45,662 nucleotides of DNA from Colimorpha sp045597845 (GCA_045597845.1 JAZLKZ010000017.1:1-45662); one strand, 5' to 3'; counted from the stretch's first letter, positions 34,504-42,244 are shown. Notes: generated by a model from the sequence alone, not told the origin. Numbers and translations: made by a program.

Positions 34504-35484
34504 ATGACAAATAAGAAAATACTCGGCATAGGAAGCGCCTTGGTCGACATCATGACCCAGATTCCCGATGAAAACATCCTGAAAGAGCTCAACCTCCCTA
34601 AAGGAAGCATGACTTACGTCGACGCCCAGACTTCGGTTGAAATTGGCAAGAAGCTGGCTTATCTTGGCAACCAGATGGCCTCTGGTGGCTCGGCAGCCAA
34701 CACCATGAGCGGCCTCGCCCAACTCGGCATCGAAGCGGGCTTCCTCAGCAAAATCGGCGAGGACGAAGTGGGGCGTTTCTTTGAGAAGCAGATGACCGAA
34801 ACACACGTCAAACCCCAGATGCTGAAGAGCGCGACGCCTTCAGGTCGTGTGCAAGCGCTTGTCACCGCCGACGGTGAACGCACCTTTGCCACCTGTCTCG
34901 GTGCCGCCGCGGAGATGTGTGCTGACGACATCCGTCCCGAACTCTTCGAAGGCTGGGATGTCTTATACGTGGAGGGCTACCTCGTCGCCAATCCCACCAT
35001 GCTTGATAAGGCCGTGATGACCGCCAAAGCGGCTGGCCTGAAAATTGCCGTCGACATGGCCAGCTATAACGTGGTGGAAGAAAGCCGTGACTATTTCATG
35101 CAGCTGATCGAAAACTACGTGGATTACGTGTTCGCCAACGAGCAGGAAGCCTTCGCGCTGACGGGTATGGAATCGCTCCAAGCCTTGGATTTCCTTGCCT
35201 CGCATTGCGAAATCGCCGTAGTGAAAGTGGGCGCCAAGGGTGCCTACGTCAAGCGTGGCAATGAAATGGTGACCATCCCACCCATGAAAGCCAATGTCAT
35301 CGATACCAACGGTGCCGGTGATATGTGGGCTGCTGGATTCATGGCCGGTCTGGTCAAAGGCGAAAACCTGGCCAAATGTGGCCAAATGGGAGCCATTGTG
35401 GCCGCTAATGTCATCGAGGTCTTGGGCACGAAGATGGATGACGAAAGATGGGGTAAAATACATGAAGCCATTACAAATTTGTAA
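34504..35484 (+). CDS. PfkB-family carbohydrate/nucleoside kinase (adenosine kinase-like)
   Basis: 326 residues from the ATG at 34504 (an ATG at 34492 is also possible). Substrate signature GGSAANTMSGLAQLG is near residue 61 and the catalytic/anion-hole motif DTNGAGDMWAAGFMAGL near 269, both diagnostic of the ribokinase/PfkB fold. The N-terminus ILGIGSALVDIMTQI matches the adenosine-kinase branch common in Bacteroidota. It phosphorylates a sugar or nucleoside with ATP. The substrate is not certain. It has its own promoter and is followed by another promoter, so it is probably monocistronic. Confidence 0.88.
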   Translation: MTNKKILGIGSALVDIMTQIPDENILKELNLPKGSMTYVDAQTSVEIGKKLAYLGNQMASGGSAANTMSGLAQLGIEAGFLSKIGEDEVGRFFEKQMTETHVKPQMLKSATPSGRVQALVTADGERTFATCLGAAAEMCADDIRPELFEGWDVLYVEGYLVANPTMLDKAVMTAKAAGLKIAVDMASYNVVEESRDYFMQLIENYVDYVFANEQEAFALTGMESLQALDFLASHCEIAVVKVGAKGAYVKRGNEMVTIPPMKANVIDTNGAGDMWAAGFMAGLVKGENLAKCGQMGAIVAANVIEVLGTKMDDERWGKIHEAITNL

Positions 35485-35514
35485 TTAATTAGGTGGAGGT
35501 ATCATTATATTTTG

Positions 35515-35522
35515 TACCTTTG
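35515..35522 (+). promoter_or_regulatory. -7 promoter box TACCTTTG for the EF-G paralogue
   Basis: TACCTTTG lies 61 bases before the ATG at 35584, leaving a leader of about 55 nt that is AT-rich and unstructured by eye. Confidence 0.6.
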
Positions 35523-35583
35523 CGCCCACTTAAGTATTTTTCGCGAAAAGTAAATATTTAATAATTAGCTAGTTAGATAAAAA

Positions 35584-37719
35584 ATGAAGGAATTCCAGAC
35601 AAAAGACATCCGTAACGTTGCCCTTATCGGTGCAGCTAAATCGGGTAAGACCACGCTTGCCGAAAACATGCTTTTCGAAGGCAAGCTCATCAACAGAAAA
35701 GGTAGCACCGACGAGAAGAACACCGTCTCCGACTACCGTGCCATCGAGATGGAGCGTCAGATTTCGGTGAACGCTTCCATGATGTACACCCTCTACAACG
35801 ACAAGAAGATCAACATCCTGGACACCCCTGGTTTTAGCGACTTCTCGGGCGACATCGTCAGCTGCCTCTACGCTACCGACATGGCCGTCTGCACCGTCAA
35901 CGCCCAATCGGGTGTTGAAGCCACCACTGAGAACGCCTGGCGTCACGCTGCCAACACCAACAAGCCTGTTGTGTTCTTCATGAACCAACTCGACCACAGC
36001 AACGCCAACTTCGACAACACGGTCCGCGAGCTGAAAGAGTATTTCGGCGACAAGGTCACGCCTATCCAATATCCCGTCAACGCCGGTGAGGACTTCAACG
36101 CCGTCATCGACTTGATCATGATGAAGATGCTGGTCTTCAAGAACGGCAACGGCGCTCCTGAGATCCAGGACATCCCCGCCGCCGAGATGGCCAAGGCCGA
36201 AGAGCTGCACAACAACCTCATCGAGCACGCCGCCGAAGGCGAAGAGGCTCTGATGGAGAAGTTCTTCGAAGAGATGACCCTGAGCGAAGAGGATATGGAA
36301 CGCGGTATCCACCTGGGTATCGTCAACCGTGAGATGTTCCCCGTGCTGTGCGGCGCTGCCAAGCGTGGCGTGGGTGTCACCCGTCTGATGGACTTCCTCA
36401 TCAACGCCTGCCCGTCGCCTGCCGACATGCCGGCTATCAAAGCCAACAACGGCCAAGAGTTCCACAACAGCGTCGACGACCCGACCGCTCTGTTCATCTT
36501 CAAAGTGACCACCGAGCAGAACCTCGGCGATGTGGCTTGGATGCGCATCTATGGCGGTACCGTGGTGAAGAGCCAAGACCTCATTAACCCGCGTACGGGC
36601 AACAAGGAGCGTCTGTCGCAGCTGCTTGTCTTCCGCGGCAAGAACCGTGAAGAGATCGAGAAAGCCAACGCTGGCGATATCATCTGCACCATCAAGCTGA
36701 AGGACGGACGCATCGGCGATTCGCTGGTCGACGCCAAGGCCGCCGAAGCCACCTTCCCCGAGATCCCGTTCCCGACCCCGATCTTCTCGGTCGCCGTCAA
36801 GGCCGTCAACTCACAGGAAGACGAAAAGCTGGGTAGCATCCTCAACGACATCCACAAGACCGACCCGACCGTCATCGCAGCCATGTCGCGCGAACTGCGC
36901 CAGAACATCCTGCAGTGCCAGGGCGAATATCACTTCAACACCCTGAAGTGGTACTTCGACAATGTCTATAAGATTGCCATCGAGACGGCTTCACCCAAGA
37001 TCCCGTATCGTGAGACCATTACCAAGAGCGCAAGCGCCAGCTACCGTCACAAGAAACAATCCGGTGGTAGCGGTCAGTTCGGTGAGGTGCACATGCAACT
37101 GGCTCCTTATTTCGAGGGTTACACCGACCCGAGCGAACTGCAGGTGCGCGACAAGCAAGAGTACGAACTGCCTTGGGGCGGTAAGCTCATCTTCGCCAAC
37201 TGCGTCGTCGGTGGTGCCATCGATGCCCGCTTCATGCCAGCCATCCTGAAGGGTGTCAACGAGCGCCTCGAGCAAGGCCCGCTGACGGGTTCTTATGCCC
37301 GCGACATCATCGTCTACATCTACGATGGTAAGATGCACCCGGTCGACTCCAACGAAATGGCCTTTAAGATCGCCGGTCGTATGGCCTTCAGCGCCGCCTT
37401 TAAGAACGCTGGCCCGAAGATCATGGAACCCATCTACGATCTCGACGTGCGCATGCCCGCCGACCTCATGGGTGCCGTTATGACCGACCTGCAAGGCCGT
37501 CGCGCCATCGTCATGGGTATGGACAGCGACCACAACTACCAGACCATCCACGCCAAGGTTCCGTTGGCCGAGATGGACCGCTATTCCACCTCACTGAGCT
37601 CGCTGACTTCGGGTCGTGGTACCTTCACCATGAAGTATGCTGAATACCAGCAAGTGCCCACCGACGTTCAGAACCGCCTCCTCAAGGAGTACGAAGAAAG
37701 CCAGAAGGAAGAAGAATAA
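35584..37719 (+). CDS. Elongation factor G paralogue (EF-G2 type) with altered GTPase motifs
   Basis: 711 residues, full five-domain EF-G length. The P-loop is GAAKSGKTT (16-24). The G3 motif reads DTPGF (80-84): the catalytic His of DTPGH is Phe. The G4 motif reads NQLD (134-137) instead of NKxD. The switch I segment (EMERQISVNAS) lacks the RGITI glycine. Domain IV carries the ribosome-facing GGSGQFGEVHMQ and the rest is well conserved (KGVNERLEQGPLTG). Bacteroides has a second EF-G lacking GTP hydrolysis that sustains translation in starved gut cells; these substitutions fit that class. Codon use is the most strongly GC-biased in the window, suggesting high expression. Confidence 0.88.
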   Translation: MKEFQTKDIRNVALIGAAKSGKTTLAENMLFEGKLINRKGSTDEKNTVSDYRAIEMERQISVNASMMYTLYNDKKINILDTPGFSDFSGDIVSCLYATDMAVCTVNAQSGVEATTENAWRHAANTNKPVVFFMNQLDHSNANFDNTVRELKEYFGDKVTPIQYPVNAGEDFNAVIDLIMMKMLVFKNGNGAPEIQDIPAAEMAKAEELHNNLIEHAAEGEEALMEKFFEEMTLSEEDMERGIHLGIVNREMFPVLCGAAKRGVGVTRLMDFLINACPSPADMPAIKANNGQEFHNSVDDPTALFIFKVTTEQNLGDVAWMRIYGGTVVKSQDLINPRTGNKERLSQLLVFRGKNREEIEKANAGDIICTIKLKDGRIGDSLVDAKAAEATFPEIPFPTPIFSVAVKAVNSQEDEKLGSILNDIHKTDPTVIAAMSRELRQNILQCQGEYHFNTLKWYFDNVYKIAIETASPKIPYRETITKSASASYRHKKQSGGSGQFGEVHMQLAPYFEGYTDPSELQVRDKQEYELPWGGKLIFANCVVGGAIDARFMPAILKGVNERLEQGPLTGSYARDIIVYIYDGKMHPVDSNEMAFKIAGRMAFSAAFKNAGPKIMEPIYDLDVRMPADLMGAVMTDLQGRRAIVMGMDSDHNYQTIHAKVPLAEMDRYSTSLSSLTSGRGTFTMKYAEYQQVPTDVQNRLLKEYEESQKEEE

Positions 37720-37751
37720 AAGAGTATTTTTTCATAAGTATTGCATTTTTT

Positions 37752-37782
37752 CCCCGCTGCGGTTGCCGTGGCGGGGTTTTTT
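37752..37782 (+). terminator. Terminator of the EF-G paralogue
   Basis: CCCCGC (37752-37757) pairs with GCGGGG (37771-37776), followed by six T. Confidence 0.9.
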
Positions 37783-37827
37783 GTCTGATTTTGTTTACAA
37801 ATTAATACGCTGTTAATGAAAAATACA

Positions 37828-37835
37828 TACCTTTG
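37828..37835 (+). promoter_or_regulatory. -7 promoter box TACCTTTG for the 166-residue protein / reverse transcriptase unit
   Basis: TACCTTTG, 27 bases before the ATG at 37863. It is the only clear promoter before the reverse transcriptase gene, so the two genes and the structured spacer are probably on one transcript. Confidence 0.6.
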
Positions 37836-37862
37836 CCCCACTAACCCCTAAAAAACAACACT

Positions 37863-38363
37863 ATGAGATTTCTAAAAATCGCTAAAAACATCATTGAAAC
37901 TATCGCGGAAAACGCCAAACCGCATAGCCAAACGACGCAACCATCACAGCCCACCCAGCCTCAACCCAAAGTGACGGAAGAAGAGAGAGACTGGACCGAC
38001 GAACAATGGAGAGCCTATTTCAAGGAGATCCTGAACACCGAATTCCCACTCTATGACATCAAGGAGAATGTCGCCGTGACCGACCTGGTAGGCTTCGCCA
38101 ACGACGAGTTCCAACTCTATAAGACCCGTCCCACCCAAGCCTATAAGGCCGAATGGGGACAACCCTATACCTTCCTCCTACAACAGGCAGGCATACCAAA
38201 AGGCGTAGTCATGCTCGGCAAAGGCCATAGCCACGACAGCAACGTGAAGTATCTGATCGCCCGCATGTATGCCAAGAAAATGGGCATCCCCTACATCAAC
38301 TTCTACACGCAGATGCCCAACGAACGCGACTATGTCATCAGCCGCATCCGTAAATTCCTGTAA
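37863..38363 (+). CDS. Uncharacterised 166-residue protein preceding the reverse transcriptase
   Basis: Residues 1-18 form a basic amphipathic helix (RFLKIAKNIIETIAENAK), followed by a Gln/Pro/Thr-rich linker to ~38. The compact domain from ~42 to 166 has alternating strands and helices (VAVTDLVGFANDEFQLYKT, AYKAEWGQPYTFLLQQAG, GVVMLGKGHSHDSNVKYLIARMYAKKMGIPYINFYTQM, ISRIRKFL). The order of acidic residues, Lys and strands is compatible with a small nuclease-like (PD-(D/E)XK-type) fold, but I cannot show the catalytic set and do not claim it. GHSHD could bind metal. It may be a functional partner of the reverse transcriptase, from shared promoter and position, or merely a neighbour. No signal peptide. 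Confidence 0.75.
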   Translation: MRFLKIAKNIIETIAENAKPHSQTTQPSQPTQPQPKVTEEERDWTDEQWRAYFKEILNTEFPLYDIKENVAVTDLVGFANDEFQLYKTRPTQAYKAEWGQPYTFLLQQAGIPKGVVMLGKGHSHDSNVKYLIARMYAKKMGIPYINFYTQMPNERDYVISRIRKFL

Positions 38364-38375
38364 CCATCAAGAATA

Positions 38376-38512
38376 GGAAAAGGGGGATGCAGCAGTGCTG
38401 CGCCTGCCGGAAGAGGCAGCCTTGCCACGAAAGGACGGTTTTGCAGGCAACCCGACAAGGTACCCTCTCGTGATCCGCAATTTTGCGGATTCAAAATCTT
38501 TCCCCTTTTTCC
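38376..38512 (+). ncRNA. Candidate structured RNA between the 166-residue protein and the reverse transcriptase
   Basis: About 137 nt with nested complementary segments. An outer stem pairs GGAAAAGGGG (38376-38385) with CCCCTTTTTCC (38502-38512; one bulged T). Inside are GCAGCA/TGCTGC (38389-38401), CTGCC/GGCAG (38404-38419), TTGCC/GGCAA (38422-38450) and the perfect ATCCGCAA/TTGCGGAT (38473-38490). GCCTGC (38402) can alternatively pair with GCAGGC (38443). The left outer arm can also pair with CCCCCTTTT (38561-38569) inside the reverse transcriptase 5' end. No reading frame explains this. It could be a template or regulatory RNA, or a further palindromic element acting as a terminator. Confidence 0.45.
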
Positions 38513-38531
38513 TTTCATTGCTTATTATACC

Positions 38532-39812
38532 ATGAATTTGACACGAGACACGGAGCAACTCCCCCTTTTAAGGGGGCAGGGGGGATTAAAACCCGTGTCT
38601 CGTGTCTCTATTATCACCCAACTGACCCAACAGGAGACCTGGGAAGCCTTCCTGGCATACCGCCTCCAAAAAGGCCGCCTCAACTGGCATGAGTTCGACG
38701 AAGCCGATGCCTTCGTCGAACAACAGCAGTATTTGCCTCTGACCTTGAGAATCGCACAAGGCGAAGGTCTGGGTATACCAACCAAGAAACTGGTCAACAA
38801 GATGGGCTCTGGAAAGAAACGCGTGGTTTATAGCTTCGCAGCCGATGAGATGCTCGTCCTCAAACTTATCGCCTTCCTGCTCTACAAGTACGACGACCGC
38901 TTGGCTCCCAACTGCTACGCCTTTCGCCGTGGACTCAAGGCCCATGATGCCATCTTCAAACTCAACAAGGCCATACATGGTCAACAAATGTGGGCCTACA
39001 AACTCGACATCCACGACTATTTCAACTCCATCGACATCGACATACTGTTGCCCCTACTCAAGGAGATGCTCACCGACGACCTACCACTTTATGGATTCTT
39101 CGAACAGATGCTGACCAATCCCAGTGTTTCCTTCAACAAGACCATTATTGAAGAACGCCATGGGGTGATGGCAGGCACACCCACCTCGCCATTCCTTGCC
39201 GATGTGTATCTAAACGAGGTCGACCATTATTTCCATGACGCCAACGTCATTTATGCCCGCTATTCCGACGACATCATTATGTTTGCGCCTGACTATGACA
39301 CGCTCCAACAATACAAAGAGAAGATGTGCCATTTTTTGGCACAGTATCATTTGGAGGTCAACCCCGACAAGGTGAAGATTTACTCGCCTGACGAAGCCTA
39401 CGAGTTTCTGGGATTCAAATGCCATGGTCACGACATCGACATCTCGGAGGCGACCAAGCGGAAGATGAAAGGCAAAATCAAAAGGCAAGCCAATGCCCTG
39501 TTGCGTTGGAAAAACAAGAACGGCATGGAGGCTGACAAGGCGATGAAAGCGCTCATTAATTACTTTAACCGTAAGTTTTTCGAAAGCGACGACCCAGAGA
39601 ACCTCACTTGGTCGCGGTGGTTCTTCCCCGTCATCAACCAAACGGATGGCTTGAAGGAAATCGACCGTTACCTTCAGCAGTACACTCGTTTCCTCGGCAC
39701 GGGAAAACACAACAAGACGAACTACAGGGTCGATTATGCCCAACTGAAGGCACTAGGGTATAGGAGTTTGGTAAATGAATACTATAAGTTTAAAGAAATT
39801 GTCCGTTTATAG
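38532..39812 (+). CDS. Reverse transcriptase of unassigned class
   Basis: 426 residues from the ATG at 38532, or 405 from an in-frame GTG at 38595 just before native-looking sequence; residues 3-25 are encoded by a palindromic element. RT motifs: KKRVVYSFAADEMLVLKLIAFLL (95-117), YAFRRGLKAHDAI (129-141), KLDIHDYFNSID with catalytic Asp159, VMAGTPTSPFLADVYLNEVD (212-231), YARYSDDIIMFA (241-252, catalytic SDD), HLEVNPDKVKIY (273-284) and FLGFKC. The thumb and tail (GKHNKTNYRVDYAQLKALGYRSLVNEYYKF) are short. It has no maturase/endonuclease domain, no NAxxH or VTG retron signatures, and GTPTSP instead of the QGxxxSP of introns or the SQ of diversity-generating RTs. The stop codon lies inside another palindromic element. 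Confidence 0.9.
   Translation: MNLTRDTEQLPLLRGQGGLKPVSRVSIITQLTQQETWEAFLAYRLQKGRLNWHEFDEADAFVEQQQYLPLTLRIAQGEGLGIPTKKLVNKMGSGKKRVVYSFAADEMLVLKLIAFLLYKYDDRLAPNCYAFRRGLKAHDAIFKLNKAIHGQQMWAYKLDIHDYFNSIDIDILLPLLKEMLTDDLPLYGFFEQMLTNPSVSFNKTIIEERHGVMAGTPTSPFLADVYLNEVDHYFHDANVIYARYSDDIIMFAPDYDTLQQYKEKMCHFLAQYHLEVNPDKVKIYSPDEAYEFLGFKCHGHDIDISEATKRKMKGKIKRQANALLRWKNKNGMEADKAMKALINYFNRKFFESDDPENLTWSRWFFPVINQTDGLKEIDRYLQQYTRFLGTGKHNKTNYRVDYAQLKALGYRSLVNEYYKFKEIVRL
38540..38606. repeat. Palindromic element over the reverse transcriptase start
   Basis: 14-bp perfect inverted repeats GACACGAGACACGG (38540-38553) and CCGTGTCTCGTGTC (38593-38606) enclose a 34-bp core (38558-38591: ACTCCCCCTTTTAAGGGGGC, then AGGGGGGATTAAAA). 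The core matches 45166-45199 at 31 of 34 positions. It is read in frame. Confidence 0.85.
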
Positions 39813-39866
39813 ATTCCTATCCTTCGCACTTGCCCTTATAGGAATGACATAAACGGTCAATTTCTT
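39793..39866. repeat. TGTCATTCC-type element with inverted copy of the reverse transcriptase 3' end
   Basis: The core 39811-39849 (AGATTCCTATCC...ATAGGAATGACA, inner stem ATTCCTAT/ATAGGAAT) is flanked by AAGAAATTGTCCGTTTAT (39793-39810, the last codons of the gene) and ATAAACGGTCAATTTCTT (39849-39866), complementary at 17 of 18 positions. It lies between two convergent genes and may also work as their transcription stop. Confidence 0.8.
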
Positions 39867-39867
39867 A

Positions 39868-41247
39868 TTATAAATTGCGTTCCCTCCATTGCTGGCTGAA
39901 CGACTTGGAGGCAAACTCAGGCAGAGGCCTGGAGTTGCCCCACAGCGGACCCAACAGGCGTTTCATCTCCAACTTTTTGAAGAATATCGGGCCATCCATC
40001 TTCTTGCGCGACTTGCAGTGCCACACCATGGTCTTCATCAAGGCATCAAAACGGGCATTGCCTTGCTTCTCGGTCGTGGCCAGATGTCGGTTCTCTATGA
40101 TCAAGTCGTCCAAAGGAATCTTCACGGGACAGATGTCGACACACTTGCCACACAAGGCACAGGCAGCATTCAGATGGCTGTACTCCTCCATGCCCGCCAT
40201 TAATGGTGTCATCACCACACCCATAGGGCCAATATGCTTGCTGCCATAGGAATAGCCACCGATGTTCTTATACACGGGACAAACACTCACACAGGCACCG
40301 CAGTGTATGCACGACATCACCTTGCGCTGCTTCTCATGCGAGAGCAACTCAGAGCGGTTGTTGTCCAACAGGATGACATACACCTGCTCGGGACCTTGAC
40401 CCGTCGTGGCCGGACCAAAAGTGATGCTGCTGCAGGCCGCCATGCTCTGTCCGTGCGAATGCAACGAAAGCAGAGGCAACAACACGGCCAAATCATCCAA
40501 AGTAGGGATTACCTTGGCAATGCCTGCCACCACAATGTGAACCCTTGCCGAAGAAGTGGACTTCAAGATGTTGCCCTCGTTTTCGGTCAATACCACGCCA
40601 CCCACATCGGAGAGCAGGAAGTTGGCACCTGTGATACAAATAGGCACATCCTTCGACTCGACGGCCACCTCATGCCTCACGAAGTTGACCATCTGCTTGA
40701 CAGTGCTGTCGGGCTTCAGTTTGAAAGAACCCGTGAGTATGGCATTGTTCTCTTCCTTCGACAAGTGAATGGAAGGGGCAAGAGGATGATAAGGCTTCTG
40801 TTTTCCTTCATGAAGGATAAAGCGTCCTATCTCTGTCTCCACCACACGGATGTTTTTCCGCTCCAGGAAACCGTTGAGTTCAATCTCATCGAGCACCATG
40901 GAGTTGGAACGCGTGATGGCATTGGCTTTTTCCTTGCGGATCAGGTCGAAAATCATGGTCAAGGCATCGTCGGCATTGCGCGCCCAAAGCACCTTGCCAC
41001 CGTTTTCGACAAAATGCGTCTCAAAGTCGACCAGCAACTTTTCCAATCCCAAAAGCGACTTATTCCTCAAGGTATAGGCACGCTTCTTCTCCAGGTCGAG
41101 GTTGCGGTAGTTCACCTTGCCCTTGGCAAAGCTGTTCTCAAAACAACCGGTGCTGTAGTTGATCTTCTGCCAATGCTCCTCGTCGAAAGCCTTCTCGCAG
41201 CCTTGTTGGAATAAGGTTATCGGATCACTCATCGTCATGGTTTTCAT
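39868..41247 (-). CDS. lutB: LutB-like LUD-domain iron-sulfur protein
   Basis: About 459 residues from the ATG at 41247; further ATGs at 41238 and 41232 are equally possible, all overlapping the rpiB end. The LUD domain spans ~50-290 (NADDALTMIFDLIRKEKANAITRSNSMVLDEIELNGFL, ITGANFLLSDVGGVVLTENEGN). It is followed by two 4Fe-4S motifs, CIHCGACVSVCP and CALCGKCVDICP, and a C-terminal tail (FFKKLEMKRLLGPLW). This is the LutB component of L-lactate oxidation. Its usual partners lutA and lutC are not adjacent, so it may work with distant genes or the CCG-domain oxidase at 28659. It is translationally coupled to rpiB. Confidence 0.88.
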   Translation of the reverse strand: MKTMTMSDPITLFQQGCEKAFDEEHWQKINYSTGCFENSFAKGKVNYRNLDLEKKRAYTLRNKSLLGLEKLLVDFETHFVENGGKVLWARNADDALTMIFDLIRKEKANAITRSNSMVLDEIELNGFLERKNIRVVETEIGRFILHEGKQKPYHPLAPSIHLSKEENNAILTGSFKLKPDSTVKQMVNFVRHEVAVESKDVPICITGANFLLSDVGGVVLTENEGNILKSTSSARVHIVVAGIAKVIPTLDDLAVLLPLLSLHSHGQSMAACSSITFGPATTGQGPEQVYVILLDNNRSELLSHEKQRKVMSCIHCGACVSVCPVYKNIGGYSYGSKHIGPMGVVMTPLMAGMEEYSHLNAACALCGKCVDICPVKIPLDDLIIENRHLATTEKQGNARFDALMKTMVWHCKSRKKMDGPIFFKKLEMKRLLGPLWGNSRPLPEFASKSFSQQWRERNL

Positions 41248-41680
41248 TAGGTTCAATCTTAGCAACTCTTCTCGTATGGCGACCACCTTCAAAATCGGTA
41301 TGAAGGAAAGCCTCTACCATCTCCCAAGCCAATTCATTGGGAATGAAACGACCTGGCAAAGCAAGGATGTTGGCATCGTTGTGCTGACGCGCCAATTTGG
41401 CCAGTTCCACGTTCCAACACAAGGCAGCCCGCACATTATGGTGATGGTTGGCCGTCATCTGCGCACCATTGCCGCTTCCACAAAGAATGATGCCCAAAGG
41501 ATATTGACCCGTCTCAATGACATTCGCCAAAGGATGAATCATATCGGGATAATCGACACTCTCACTACTGTAGGTGCCATAATCATCGACTTGATAACCG
41601 GCCTCCGTCAGTTTTTCAATCAAATATTGCTTCATTTCGAAGCCACCATGGTCACTCGCTATGGGGATGATTTGTTCCAT
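41225..41680 (-). CDS. rpiB: Ribose-5-phosphate isomerase B
   Basis: 151 residues from the ATG at 41680 (family start MEQIIPIASDHGGFEMK). Signature features: ASDHGG near 8-13, the catalytic-cysteine loop ILCGSGNGAQMTANHHHNVRAAL (~63-85), HNDANILALPGRFI (~98-111) and the C-terminal GGRHTRRVAKI. It interconverts ribose 5-phosphate and ribulose 5-phosphate in the cytoplasm. The typical RpiB Asn/Gly loop is intact. Transcription starts from a box at 41708-41715 on the minus strand. The end overlaps the lutB-like gene, forming a two-gene operon. Confidence 0.95.
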   Translation of the reverse strand: MEQIIPIASDHGGFEMKQYLIEKLTEAGYQVDDYGTYSSESVDYPDMIHPLANVIETGQYPLGIILCGSGNGAQMTANHHHNVRAALCWNVELAKLARQHNDANILALPGRFIPNELAWEMVEAFLHTDFEGGRHTRRVAKIEPNENHDDE

Positions 41681-41689
41681 TTTTTCTGC

Positions 41690-42185
41690 TGTTGATAATT
41701 CGATTCGCAAAATTACATAATTTCGTCACGCGCCACCTTTCTATCCCACTATTTCTGAAAGACTTACCCGCTTACAAAACCTCAACAACTATAAACTAAT
41801 AAATTGATTATCAATATAATATTAAGTTATCAACACTATTTCTGTTGAAAACTTTTTCATTCTGGTCGACAAAAACAGGCATGAAATTAATCAACAATTT
41901 ATTGACCCATTCAAACGAAAAAATCAACATCATTTCAAAAAAATGGGGTCGTTTTTATCCAATTTTTCATTTTTCAACGGATATACAAAAAAGCATAAAT
42001 AAGGCTGAAAAATAAAATCTTATTAATTTCAGCCATGCCTACCTCAAATCAAAAATCATTAATCCAAGAACTATTTTGAAAAGTTTTCAACCAATTCACA
42101 AGCTTATCAACATCCGTATCATTCTTCAATTAATTTGAATTTTAAAAATTAAAAAATGAAATATTGATAATTGCCATGTTGAAAA
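41690..42185. other. Candidate replication origin: AT-rich gene-free region with DnaA-box-like repeats
   Basis: This 590-bp gap has no gene. TTATCAACA, one base from the DnaA box TTATCCACA, occurs three times (41690-41698 minus, 41827-41835 plus, 42104-42112 plus). Close variants are TTATCAATA (41808 plus, 42162 minus), TTTTCAACA (41843 minus, 42177 minus), TTTTCAACG (41971) and TTTTCAACC (42084). Long A/T runs lie between them and a hairpin GGCTGAAA/TTTCAGCC at 42003-42035. The flanking genes diverge from the region. The DnaA box and AT-rich unwinding element are general origin features; the assignment is inference. Confidence 0.45.
41708..41715 (-). promoter_or_regulatory. -7 promoter box TAATTTTG for rpiB
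   Basis: TAATTTTG on the minus strand, 27 bases before the ATG at 41680. Confidence 0.5.
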
Positions 42186-42244
42186 CTCCGGATGTTTTTT
42201 CAGTCGAATCAGACCAGAGGTATCGCTATTCCATGAAAAATACC

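Noticed and set aside
38532..39812. Diversity-generating retroelement
   Set aside because: No template/variable repeat pair with adenine-specific differences was seen nearby, no Avd-like gene or C-type lectin target, and RT motif 4 is GTPTSP rather than the SQ form.
38376..39812. Canonical retron
   Set aside because: The upstream folded RNA and outer inverted repeat are retron-like, but the RT lacks NAxxH and VTG and no priming guanosine context could be shown. Kept only as an unassigned RT system.
38532..39866. Group II intron
   Set aside because: No maturase or endonuclease domain and no domain V-like hairpin; the gene is not inserted in another gene.
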